Assembly (NCBI GenBank): GCA_944381235.1
Contig: CALWKI010000031.1
Span: 1 to 33,486, forward strand
DNA: 33,486 nucleotides
Origin: an uncultured Clostridia bacterium
Lineage (GTDB): Bacteria > Bacillota > Clostridia > Christensenellales > UBA1242
Direction: 5' to 3'
The notes beneath the pieces are model-generated. The model was given only the letters and a program-made list of their open reading frames with translations, ran no database searches and was not told the DNA's origin. This document shows, in pieces, positions 1-7,016 of this stretch (position 1 is the stretch's first letter; every line of letters starts with the position of its first letter). The position numbers and the translations under genes are program-made.

Positions 1-61
1 CTATTATATTATATGTACATATTACAATATTTACATATTACATATATATACATCAAAAATT

Positions 62-87
62 AAAGAGGACTCATAAGCCCTCTTTTT
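62..87. terminator. Hairpin terminator, possibly bidirectional
   Basis: AAAGAGG (62-68) pairs with CCTCTTT (79-85) around a 10-nt loop. T-rich sequence follows on the plus strand and a shorter T-rich stretch on the minus strand. It lies about 30 nt past the stop of the Cys-rich gene, so it could end that leftward transcript. Confidence 0.6.
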
Positions 88-115
88 ATCTTTTTAATTG
101 TATTTAAACTTTTTA

Positions 116-313
116 TTAGCAGTTAGGTGAAGAGCACCCACAGTTTCCACTTGTAAGAAGTAAAATAATTAAGATTAATGTGCAGCAATCAATGCCTTGC
201 CCCATACCGCCACAACCGCAGTTGCAAAGAAGTAATATTAAAAGTAAGAAGCATGAGCAATTTCCACAACCGAAACTGTTTGAACAGCAAGAATTATTTC
301 CAAAAAAGTTCAT
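116..313 (-). CDS. Small Cys-rich hydrophobic protein (high-cysteine HCB 13-like)
   Basis: This is a 65-residue protein with 13 cysteines, many as CxC or CC pairs among Gly and Asn. Two Leu/Ile runs (about residues 22-29 and 46-53) are long enough to be short membrane or amyloid-like segments. A clear AAGGAG lies 8 nt before the ATG, so translation is well supported despite the odd composition. The composition resembles the short proteins named chorion class high-cysteine HCB protein 13 in Clostridia, whose function is not established; spore-coat or metal-binding roles are guesses. It stands alone between a terminator and the end of hflX. Confidence that it is a real gene is good; confidence in the family name is moderate. 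Confidence 0.72.
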   Translation of the reverse strand: MNFFGNNSCCSNSFGCGNCSCFLLLILLLCNCGCGGMGQGIDCCTLILIILLLTSGNCGCSSPNC

Positions 314-466
314 AAGTATTTCTCCTTGTAAAAATTTTTCTTAAAAAGTACATTTTAGTTAATGACCTAACCTAAGTAGTTATGTATTTTTTCTTTTGGA
401 TACCTTATATTTTTTCTTTTGTTTCTAAATCATAATATTGTTACTCACGGAAAAATGTTAATAAAC

Positions 467-1555
467 TTATTCATTAAATAATTCTTTTGAAATTTTTTCT
501 TTTAAATTTTCTATCCCCTTATTTTCTTTAGCGCTTACTAAAACTCCGTCATTAAACTTTGATAAATCAGTAATTTTATCAATTTTATTATAAACTCTTA
601 TAATTTTCTTGTCTATTACTCCAATTTCCTCTAAAACTTTTTCTACAACTTTTATCTTTTCAAAACACCTTGCGTCTGACGCGTCAATTACGTGAAGTAG
701 CACGTCAGCGTCAACTGTCTCACAAAGGCTCGCGTTAAATGCATCAATAAACGCGTGTGGCAATTTATCAATAAAACCTACAGTGTCGACTAAAACAACT
801 GTTTTATTTTCTCCTAACCAAAGTTTTCGTGACGTTGTATCAAGAGTGGCAAAAAGAAGGTCATCGGCGTAAATGTCTGCCTTCGTAAGTCTATTCATAA
901 GAGTTGATTTTCCAGCATTGGTATATCCAACGATTGCAACTTGTTTAAGTCTATTTTTCTTGCGCTCACCTGTCTTTATGTTCCTCTGATTTTTAATTTT
1001 TTCAATTTCTTTTTCAAGTTTTGATATATCATCTCTAACTTTTCTTTTGTTAAGTTCAAGTTTTGTTTCCCCAGGGCCCCTCATCCCAACTCCACCGCCG
1101 TATCTATTAGAATTTGTACTTAGCGAGCCTAATCTTGGGAGAGTATATTTAAGTTGTGCAAGTTTAACTTGTAATCTTCCCTCATTTGACGTAGCCCGCT
1201 TTGCAAATATATCAAGAATAAGCATAGACCTATCAATGACTTTTGCTCCAGTCATGTCAGAGATGTTAACAATTTGTGAACCGCTAAGTTCGCAGTCAAT
1301 AATCACAACGTCTGCTTTTGTAGTCTCTACTAGATTTTTTATTTCCTCAACCTTGCCCGTTCCAATAAGTGTACGTGGGTTTTCTTCCTTTACATTTTGA
1401 GATAAACTTGCTTCGACCTGAAGTCCTGCCGTAAAACAAAGGCTTTCAAGTTCTTCAAGTTCATCACTAAAACTCGCGTGATTATCATTAAAAGCCACAC
1501 CAACAATTATTGCTTTTTCTTTTTTCTGTTCTAATGAATACAATTTTTCTTTCAT
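467..1555 (-). CDS. hflX: GTPase HflX
   Basis: HflX is a ribosome-associated GTPase that binds the 50S subunit and can split stalled or stressed 70S ribosomes. The 362-residue product has the HflX N-terminal domain, the glycine-rich linker GVGMRGPGETKLE (about 151-163), then a G domain: P-loop GYTNAGKST with Lys216, switch II DTVGFI, NKID for guanine specificity and SAK as the G5 element. Length is normal for a short Firmicutes HflX. The chosen ATG has no Shine-Dalgarno, but a TTGCGA-N17-TAGAAT promoter ends 12 nt upstream, predicting a leader of only about 6 nt. The upstream lipoprotein gene ends 41 nt away, so hflX probably has its own transcript. Confidence 0.97.
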   Translation of the reverse strand: MKEKLYSLEQKKEKAIIVGVAFNDNHASFSDELEELESLCFTAGLQVEASLSQNVKEENPRTLIGTGKVEEIKNLVETTKADVVIIDCELSGSQIVNISDMTGAKVIDRSMLILDIFAKRATSNEGRLQVKLAQLKYTLPRLGSLSTNSNRYGGGVGMRGPGETKLELNKRKVRDDISKLEKEIEKIKNQRNIKTGERKKNRLKQVAIVGYTNAGKSTLMNRLTKADIYADDLLFATLDTTSRKLWLGENKTVVLVDTVGFIDKLPHAFIDAFNASLCETVDADVLLHVIDASDARCFEKIKVVEKVLEEIGVIDKKIIRVYNKIDKITDLSKFNDGVLVSAKENKGIENLKEKISKELFNE

Positions 1556-1567
1556 AATAATGTAAGC

Positions 1568-1596
1568 ATTCTAGCAATTTTAAAATTTACTCGCAA
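1568..1596 (-). promoter_or_regulatory. Promoter of hflX (short leader)
   Basis: On the minus strand, TTGCGA (1591-1596), a 17-nt spacer and TAGAAT (1568-1573) form a good sigma-A type promoter. The hflX ATG begins 12 nt after the -10 box, leaving a predicted leader of about 6 nt without a Shine-Dalgarno. The -35 box directly abuts the stop codon of the preceding lipoprotein gene. Confidence 0.7.
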
Positions 1597-2271
1597 CTAA
1601 TTTTGCAAAATTTCTCCATTTTGAACACTAATTAAGTTCGCAAAAATATTTCCATCTTCGCATACGCAAAGTACATACCAATAAATATTTGCAATGTCTC
1701 CCTTGTCGGCAACAATTTTTATAAACACTTCTCCTTTAAAATCTCCGTCAACAAAGTACTCATTTAGATTTACTTTGTTGTTAGTAATAAATATGTTGAG
1801 TGCCTTATTTGAGTCTATGCCCCAATTTTGTGATAGGGGTTCTAAAGTAAAAGTTGTGTTAAGGGACGATATAGTAAGAGTTATCACGTCAACACTTTCA
1901 ACTCGCCTATTTAAGTCTATAACATATGATCCATCAAAAGGATTTTTTTGAAGGGTGCCTTCATATTCTGTGTCCCCTATTTTAAGGACAAAATCAAGTG
2001 TGTCACTCGTATTATCACTTGTCCTAACAAGTAAAACGCCAAAATCTTGAAGTTCAGTGCTTTTTCCGTCCGTTCTAAAGTCACTTTCCCTCATCCCGTC
2101 GGTAAAACTTGCACTAACGCCCTCACTCGTCCCGTAAAAAAAGTCTTCTCTATACTCGCTAATTTTTTCGCTTATCCCTTCTTCTAAACTTTTCCCTCCG
2201 CAACCGACAAACATAATTCCAACAAAAAATAAGCATATGCTTAAACCAAAAATTTTAATAAATCTCTTCAT
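1597..2271 (-). CDS. Lipoprotein of unknown function
   Basis: This 224-residue protein starts with a lipoprotein signal: basic MKRFIK, a hydrophobic core and lipobox FVGC with Cys24, followed by GGKS. The mature part is polar, apparently all-beta, and has no motif I recognise. It would be lipidated by the Lgt encoded in the same window and anchored on the outer face of the membrane. It lies 36 nt after rpiB and could be co-transcribed. No Shine-Dalgarno is visible; a weak TATGTT 6 nt before the ATG could give a leaderless start, though I see no good -35 for it. Confidence 0.85.
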   Translation of the reverse strand: MKRFIKIFGLSICLFFVGIMFVGCGGKSLEEGISEKISEYREDFFYGTSEGVSASFTDGMRESDFRTDGKSTELQDFGVLLVRTSDNTSDTLDFVLKIGDTEYEGTLQKNPFDGSYVIDLNRRVESVDVITLTISSLNTTFTLEPLSQNWGIDSNKALNIFITNNKVNLNEYFVDGDFKGEVFIKIVADKGDIANIYWYVLCVCEDGNIFANLISVQNGEILQN

Positions 2272-2307
2272 GTTTTAAACATATGCGGGGGACTCTCTAG
2301 TTTAGAA

Positions 2308-2742
2308 TTAATTTTTTAATTCTATTTCATCCATTCTTCTTCTATATTTTCCAGATAAAGCATCAGTATCTAAAAAGGCACGAATTATTTTTTTTGCTTG
2401 TCTTATAGTTGTCACGCCTCCACTTAGCGCTAAAGCATTAATGTCGTTATGCATTCTAGCAAGTCTCGTTTCAATTTCATTGTGACAAAGCGCGCACCTT
2501 ATTCCTCTAAATTTATTTAACCCAATACACATGCCGACTCCACTATGACACACTGCAATAATCTTTGAAGTCGTGTCCTCACTAAATGCTCGCCTCATAA
2601 GCAAAACAAATTTTGAAAAGTCGTCTTCCTTGTCAAATTTAAACGCCCCGACATCGACAATACTTTCATTTTCTTTTATAAGATATGACTTTATTTGTTC
2701 TTTTAGTTCAAAACCACCATGATCACAACCTAAAATAATCAT
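2308..2742 (-). CDS. rpiB: Ribose-5-phosphate isomerase B family (RpiB/LacAB)
   Basis: The 144-residue product belongs to the RpiB/LacAB sugar-phosphate isomerase family, which interconverts ribose-5-phosphate and ribulose-5-phosphate in the pentose phosphate pathway. N-terminal CDHGGFELK is the substrate loop. AVCHSGVGMCIGLNKF corresponds to the usual C-G-T-G-x-G-x-S-I-A-A-N-K loop and keeps the catalytic Cys, with His replacing the next Gly. RMHNDINALAL is the conserved His-Asn-Asp segment. Extra cysteines (GMCI, RCALC) are unusual. Its start, with AGAGG 6 nt upstream, is 12 nt after hisS, implying one hisS-rpiB transcript. LacA/B-like specificity cannot be excluded. Confidence 0.9.
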   Translation of the reverse strand: MIILGCDHGGFELKEQIKSYLIKENESIVDVGAFKFDKEDDFSKFVLLMRRAFSEDTTSKIIAVCHSGVGMCIGLNKFRGIRCALCHNEIETRLARMHNDINALALSGGVTTIRQAKKIIRAFLDTDALSGKYRRRMDEIELKN

Positions 2743-2754
2743 AATTTACCTCTG

Positions 2755-3996
2755 CTACTTATCTTGCCCATTTAAAAGTCTAATTTCATTCCCTTCATTA
2801 AAAACAACAAAACCGTAATAACCTTCGTTTTCTAGTTTTGATAATAGTTTGCCAAGTTTTTTTGGTCTTTCAAAAAGCGATGTTGTAAATTCATCTTGAA
2901 TTGATTTTTGAAATTTTAAACTTTCTATAAAGTTGCCGTCTTCGTATATTACAGCAACTTTTTTTTGTCTTTGCAAAGGCGCCCTATCTTTTAAAATAGA
3001 AAATATCCTTTCAAATCCAATCGAAAAACCAACAGCTGGAACGCTTTCTCCAGTAAATTTTCCTATTAAATTATCATATCTTCCGCCACCACCAATAGAA
3101 CACGAAAAACTTTTACTTTCAATTTCAAAAACAACTCCCGTGTAGTAACCTTGCCCACGGACAAGTGTTAAATCAAACTTTATTTGATACTTGCCTTCGC
3201 TTAAATTTTCTACTCCATCAACAATTTGTTGTAAATTCTGGGATTCTTCACTTTCTCCAAATAAAGACACAAATTCATCCAAATCTTTTGGCAAATTCGT
3301 AAGTGACGAGCAAAATTTCCTAACTACCTTTTCACTCATACCTTTATCTAAAAGTTCTTTTTCAACGCCAGACGCGCCAATTTTATCAAGTTTATCAAAA
3401 GTAATACAAACGCTATCTAGTTCCTCTTCTTTAAACCCAAAAGATACTAGCATATTTTTTAGTAGTCTTCTATCATTAATTTTGATAACAAAATCATCAA
3501 TATTAATTGCAAGAAGTGTGCGGGAGGTTGTATCTATTAACTCTATTTCACACTTATTACTGCTTGAACCTAAAATATCAATGTCGCATTGTTTAAACTC
3601 CCTATCTCTACCCTTCTGAGGTCGTTCTGCCCTATAAACATTGCCTATTTGTATTGTTTTAAATGGAAGACTTAAATCATTTTTATGACAAGCAAAAAAT
3701 CGACTTAAAGGTAACGTCAAATCGTACCTAAGTCCCATATCTGATAAATCATTATAGTTTTTATTTTCGATAGCCTTTTCTAATTTTTCCCCTCTCTTTA
3801 GAATTTTAAAGATAAGGTTTAAATTTTCTCCCCCGTCACTTTTGTCTAAATTTTCAATATCTTCAACTATAGGAGTATAAATTCTTTGAAAGCCTTGTTT
3901 TTTATATACCTCTAAAATTTTAGATTCAAGCGTATCCCGCAAATCTGCCTCGCGAGGCAAATAATCATTCATTCCCTTAACAGTTTGTAATTTCAT
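2755..3996 (-). CDS. hisS: Histidine-tRNA ligase
   Basis: This class II aminoacyl-tRNA synthetase charges tRNA-His. At 413 residues it is normal length. It shows motif 2 (GNVYRAERPQKGRDREFKQ), the histidine-binding LVRGQGYYTG segment, motif 3 (AVGFSIGFERI) and a C-terminal anticodon-binding domain. The frame is open further upstream to an in-frame ATG at 4032, but MKLQTVKGMNDYLP matches the usual HisRS N terminus. The upstream ATG also overlaps the -35 box, so the start is the ATG at 3996. That ATG lies 6-8 nt after the -10 box with no Shine-Dalgarno, predicting a leaderless message. It is the first gene of a hisS-rpiB operon. Confidence 0.96.
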   Translation of the reverse strand: MKLQTVKGMNDYLPREADLRDTLESKILEVYKKQGFQRIYTPIVEDIENLDKSDGGENLNLIFKILKRGEKLEKAIENKNYNDLSDMGLRYDLTLPLSRFFACHKNDLSLPFKTIQIGNVYRAERPQKGRDREFKQCDIDILGSSSNKCEIELIDTTSRTLLAINIDDFVIKINDRRLLKNMLVSFGFKEEELDSVCITFDKLDKIGASGVEKELLDKGMSEKVVRKFCSSLTNLPKDLDEFVSLFGESEESQNLQQIVDGVENLSEGKYQIKFDLTLVRGQGYYTGVVFEIESKSFSCSIGGGGRYDNLIGKFTGESVPAVGFSIGFERIFSILKDRAPLQRQKKVAVIYEDGNFIESLKFQKSIQDEFTTSLFERPKKLGKLLSKLENEGYYGFVVFNEGNEIRLLNGQDK

Positions 3997-4002
3997 AGTT
4001 TT

Positions 4003-4032
4003 TATATATACCACTTTGCTTGCCTTTGTCAA
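4003..4032 (-). promoter_or_regulatory. hisS promoter, predicted leaderless
   Basis: On the minus strand a perfect TTGACA (4027-4032) is followed 16-18 nt later by overlapping TATATA boxes (4005-4010 or 4003-4008). The expected start point falls within about 2 nt of the hisS ATG at 3996. The -35 box lies inside the divergent plus-strand promoter. Confidence 0.75.
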
Positions 4033-4048
4033 CTATTTGTGCTATTAT
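4020..4048 (+). promoter_or_regulatory. Promoter of the acyltransferase gene
   Basis: TTGCCT (4020-4025), a 17-nt spacer and TATTAT (4043-4048) precede a leader of about 19 nt with an AGAGG Shine-Dalgarno. It overlaps the divergent hisS promoter, so polymerase binding at one should exclude the other. Confidence 0.55.
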
Positions 4049-4073
4049 GTCTTACAAATTTAAAGAGGTCAAT

Positions 4074-4976
4074 ATGGCAAAAAAAGAAGTCGTAATAGAC
4101 GAAAATCAAGTAAATTACCGAAAAACAATTAATGAAAAGATAAAAAATTTTGAACTTGAAGGCAAGTTTGACGTAGACGTTGCGGACAACCCAGAAACTA
4201 AAGTTTTAGAGCCCGATCAAATTGAATACATTAAAAAAGGTTTTTTTTCAAAACTTAAAACTTCAATTTCGCTAAAACTTGCAATAAATTTTTATGAAAG
4301 TGAAATAAAAAAAGGAAAACTGATTATAGACGATGTTGTCGGTCTAGACAATTTTGATGAAGTCAGCGACAAGGGGGCAATTATTACGTGTAACCATTTT
4401 AGCGTTTACGATAACTACATTATTCATAGAGCAATAAGAAAAAAACTTGGCAAAAAAACCTTATACAAAGTAATTCGTGAGGGTAATTACACTAACTTTC
4501 CTGGGTTTTATGGTATGCTTTTTAGAAATTGCAACACTTTACCCCTAAGTAGTAACGTTAAAACTATGCAGAAATTTTTAAAAGCAATCGACGAAATATT
4601 AAAAAACGGAGACAAAATACTAATTTATCCAGAACAAGCAATGTGGGATAATTATAGAAAACCTAGACCCCTAAAAATAGGTGCTTTCAAGTTCGCGTCA
4701 AAAGCCCTTACTCCAGTTCTTCCAATGTTTATTACTATGCAAGACAGTGACAAAAAGGGTGAGGATGGCGAGTTTATACAAAGACACACCCTTCATATCC
4801 TTCCCCCAATTTATCCCGACAAAAACTTATCTGTAAATGACAACGCAAAAATGCTTCTAGAAAAGAATTTTGAAATGTGGAAAAATATATACGAAGAAAC
4901 TTATAAAACAAACCTCACATATACAACTATTGACCAAAGTAAAGTGCCCGAAATTTGTAGAGTAAAAAAATCATAA
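4074..4976 (+). CDS. PlsC-like acyltransferase (1-acylglycerol-3-phosphate acyltransferase family)
   Basis: The 300-residue protein carries the PlsC-type acyltransferase core. CNHFSVYDN supplies the catalytic NHxxxxD box. RNCNTLPLS and LIYPEQAMWDN correspond to the acyl-acceptor-binding blocks, the latter a variant of the usual FPEG. It probably transfers an acyl group to lysophosphatidate or a related lipid at the inner face of the membrane. The frame is open from 4020, but the ATG at 4074 has AGAGG 7 nt upstream and fits a soluble Lys-rich N terminus. The about 85-residue N-terminal extension before the NHxxxxD box is longer than in minimal PlsC proteins. Exact acceptor is unknown. Confidence 0.85.
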   Translation: MAKKEVVIDENQVNYRKTINEKIKNFELEGKFDVDVADNPETKVLEPDQIEYIKKGFFSKLKTSISLKLAINFYESEIKKGKLIIDDVVGLDNFDEVSDKGAIITCNHFSVYDNYIIHRAIRKKLGKKTLYKVIREGNYTNFPGFYGMLFRNCNTLPLSSNVKTMQKFLKAIDEILKNGDKILIYPEQAMWDNYRKPRPLKIGAFKFASKALTPVLPMFITMQDSDKKGEDGEFIQRHTLHILPPIYPDKNLSVNDNAKMLLEKNFEMWKNIYEETYKTNLTYTTIDQSKVPEICRVKKS

Positions 4977-4998
4977 TTTACTGACTTATAAAACAAAA

Positions 4999-5061
4999 AT
5001 AGACCATATCGTAAAGATGAGGTCCAAATAGACCATATCGTAAAGATAAGGTCTATTTTTT
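4999..5061 (+). repeat. Tandem 26-bp hairpin repeat forming a terminator
   Basis: A 26-nt unit starting ATAGACCATATCGTAAAGAT occurs at 4999-5024 and again at 5028-5053 with one G/A difference. Each unit can fold through GACC/GGTC. The second folds better: AAATAGACC (5026-5034) with GGTCTATTT (5050-5058), then a T-run. It sits just after the acyltransferase stop and should terminate that transcript; the first copy looks like a duplication of the hairpin. Confidence 0.75.
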
Positions 5062-5140
5062 AACAGCAAAACGACTATAATTTCAACTAAAATTTGATTA
5101 ATGAATATAATATGTTAAATGTTGCCACACAAAACACTAA

Positions 5141-5479
5141 CTATAAAAGTATGATAGTTACTCCAGAATTAATGTAAAAAAGTTCCACATCTCCTAAGAG
5201 GTCGGGGCAAACTTTTTTAATTTTTTCTAACTTTTCACTTACAAAAAACTCTTCCCCTTTTATATAATCAGATATTACCCCTTGGTGTTTTGCACGCTTT
5301 AGCCATAAACCTAGGTTACGCTTTATCTCCCCTCCCACTCCGTGCGACCCATAACCATGAATAACCTTTAGAACTTTACACCCTTCAAAGCGTGCAACTT
5401 CCATTTCAATTTCTAAATTCGCCAAAGCCAGTTCAACAGTTGGGTGATCTTCTTTTATATTTATCGTTTTGTAATTCAT
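5141..5479 (-). CDS. Stand-alone Smr-domain protein
   Basis: This 112-residue protein is essentially one Smr (MutS2 C-terminal-like) domain. Evidence is KVIHGYGSHGVGGEIKRNL (about 39-57), matching the HGxG signature with the following helix, and the nearby KRAKHQG strand. Smr domains act as nucleases on DNA or RNA, for example in ribosome rescue. The other usual motif, LDLHG near the N terminus, is replaced here by a segment reading NIKEDHP, so catalysis may be altered. A TTGCCT-N17-TATGAT promoter ends 6 nt before the ATG without a Shine-Dalgarno, which predicts a leaderless mRNA. The 3' end runs toward the acyltransferase terminator. Confidence 0.82.
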   Translation of the reverse strand: MNYKTINIKEDHPTVELALANLEIEMEVARFEGCKVLKVIHGYGSHGVGGEIKRNLGLWLKRAKHQGVISDYIKGEEFFVSEKLEKIKKVCPDLLGDVELFYINSGVTIILL

Positions 5480-5485
5480 AGTTAA

Positions 5486-5514
5486 ATCATACTACAATTT
5501 AAAAAACAAGGCAA
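5486..5514 (-). promoter_or_regulatory. Promoter of the Smr gene, predicted leaderless
   Basis: TTGCCT (5509-5514), a 17-nt spacer and TATGAT (5486-5491) on the minus strand. Only 6 nt separate the -10 box from the ATG, so transcription should begin at or next to the start codon. Confidence 0.7.
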
Positions 5515-5597
5515 CAGCTGGAATTTATTTGTTATAAATAAACTTTAAAATTCTCTTAGATTTTAGACATATTATATATAATTTGTTTTCCCCAATT

Positions 5598-5684
5598 CTA
5601 ATCGACAAAGCCCCGCAGAACAATCTGCTTTTTTCTAAGTTTACTTATTCTCTCTATTGTATCTCCTTCATTCATTTTTTCCAT
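5598..5684 (-). CDS. Candidate 28-residue small protein
   Basis: An ATG-to-TAG frame of 28 codons encodes a charged peptide beginning MEKMNEGDTIERISKLRKKQ. It is preceded by AGGGAAG close to the ATG and by a TATATT box 8 nt upstream. The sequence resembles the first helix of an XRE-type regulator, so it may be a remnant of such a gene or a genuine microprotein. A short GCAGA/TCTGC hairpin with six T on the opposite strand lies inside it. Weak evidence. Confidence 0.3.
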   Translation of the reverse strand: MEKMNEGDTIERISKLRKKQIVLRGFVD

Positions 5685-5814
5685 ACTTCCCTAATATAAT
5701 TAGATTAGTCAAACATTTGAAAAAAATGTGAATATTCGCGCTTTTTTAATTTACTATATGCGTTGATAGATTTATATATAGATAAACTTTTTCTTTCCTT
5801 TTCTTCTTATTAAA

Positions 5815-5843
5815 TTGACATATTTAAGCGAAAATTGTATATT
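5815..5843 (+). promoter_or_regulatory. Promoter of the glycosyltransferase operon
   Basis: Perfect TTGACA (5815-5820), a 17-nt spacer and TATATT (5838-5843). A leader of about 13 nt follows with AAAGGAG before the ATG at 5863. The upstream in-frame start at 5815 coincides with the -35 box and is therefore not used. Confidence 0.85.
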
Positions 5844-5862
5844 GAATAAAAGGAGATACATT

Positions 5863-7014
5863 ATGAAATTATTAATTCTTACCGTATCTGCTGGCGAAGG
5901 TCACAATTCCATGAGTAGAGCAATTTCAAATTACATAAAAGACACTTACCCAGATATGGAAATAAAACAAGTTGACTTATTTAAAGATGGAGACAAAACA
6001 AAGAAAAAGAAACGTGCAAATTGGATGGTAAATGACGGTTACTTTACGCTTGTTAAAGTTGCAATCAAACTTGCTAATAGTCAGTTTGAGAAACTAAAAA
6101 ATAGAGACATCACCCGCCCTGCAAAAACTCTCAGAAAGAACTTTATTACCCCTGCCACCCCTTACATTGAAGAGGTTATTAATGAATATAAGCCCGACGC
6201 AGTATTTTGCGCACACACTTTTGCGGGAATTATTATGACCGATTTAAGAAATAAGGGTAACGAAAATGCACTTCGCGCAAGAATTGTGACTGTAGTATCT
6301 GACTATGACGTAGCACCTTATACAGAACTTCTTACAAAAGTCGACTATATAGTAACCCCTAGCGATGACTTTGATGATGTTTTACTTAAAAAGGGCTTTG
6401 ATTTGTCAAAGAGAATTACTCTTGGCATACCAGTACAGACAAAATTTTCAAAACTTATAGATAAAAATGAGGCAAAGAAAAATCTTGGACTAGATTTAAG
6501 CAAAAAAACTGTTATGATGATGAGTGGCGGCGTTGGTTTTGGAAATATTGCAAAATTAGTGCTTAACCTCAACAAATGCAAAACTGATTTTCAAATAGTA
6601 TGCGTATGCGGTAGGAATGCAAAACTTAAAAAAGAGTTAGAATGTTTAAAAGAAAAAGGTAAAATAAAAAAAGACATATTTATTATGGGCTTTGTAAACA
6701 ATGTCGATGAGATTATGAGTGCGTCTGACGTACTTATTGGTAAAATTGGAGGCGTTGCAATCGCTGAAGCGTTTAACAAGTTCTTACCTATTATTGCAAA
6801 TAAAAAACTTCCTTTCCAAGAATATGACAATATGGTGTACCTAAGAGAAAGAAACGCATGCGAATATATTTCAGATAATAACAAGGCATACCAAGTTGTT
6901 GACGAGTTTTTCACTAATACCGAAAAATACAATTTAATGCAAAAGCAAATTAAATCTATCCGCCGACCTAACGCATCAAAGGATATAGGAGACTTATTAT
7001 ATAAAGGCAAGTAA
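5863..7014 (+). CDS. UgtP/MGDG synthase-like diacylglycerol glycosyltransferase
   Basis: This 383-residue glycosyltransferase has the MGDG synthase/UgtP architecture. N-terminal LTVSAGEGHNSMSRAI is the SAGxGH acceptor-side motif. The C-terminal half has a GGVGFGNI donor-side loop and KIGGVAIAEAF, equivalent to the KPGGLTxSEA motif of this family. Such enzymes add glucose or galactose from a UDP-sugar to diacylglycerol at the inner membrane face, giving glycolipids and lipoteichoic acid anchors. The start is fixed by AAAGGAG 6 nt before the ATG. It is co-transcribed with the next gene, which begins 2 nt after its stop. Sugar and product are not predictable from sequence. Confidence 0.85.
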   Translation: MKLLILTVSAGEGHNSMSRAISNYIKDTYPDMEIKQVDLFKDGDKTKKKKRANWMVNDGYFTLVKVAIKLANSQFEKLKNRDITRPAKTLRKNFITPATPYIEEVINEYKPDAVFCAHTFAGIIMTDLRNKGNENALRARIVTVVSDYDVAPYTELLTKVDYIVTPSDDFDDVLLKKGFDLSKRITLGIPVQTKFSKLIDKNEAKKNLGLDLSKKTVMMMSGGVGFGNIAKLVLNLNKCKTDFQIVCVCGRNAKLKKELECLKEKGKIKKDIFIMGFVNNVDEIMSASDVLIGKIGGVAIAEAFNKFLPIIANKKLPFQEYDNMVYLRERNACEYISDNNKAYQVVDEFFTNTEKYNLMQKQIKSIRRPNASKDIGDLLYKGK

Positions 7015-7016
7015 TT

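Larger units (their letters stand above)
5480..5862. other. 383-nt intergenic region between divergent genes
   Basis: It contains the Smr promoter at its left edge, the candidate 28-codon frame at 5598-5684 on the minus strand, a weak plus-strand hairpin with a T-run at 5615-5634, and the glycosyltransferase promoter at 5815-5843. The rest is AT-rich and featureless to me. Confidence 0.6.

Noticed and set aside
1..60. AT-rich short palindromes such as TATGTACATA as an origin or binding array.
   Set aside because: Base composition alone explains them; no DnaA-box pattern or regular spacing is seen.
3997..4032. Upstream in-frame ATG of hisS at 4032.
   Set aside because: It overlaps the perfect -35 box and the added residues do not match the HisRS N terminus.
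4999..5053. The two 26-bp units as a minimal CRISPR array.
   Set aside because: Spacing is 3 nt, there are no spacers, and no cas genes are present; the units form a terminator.
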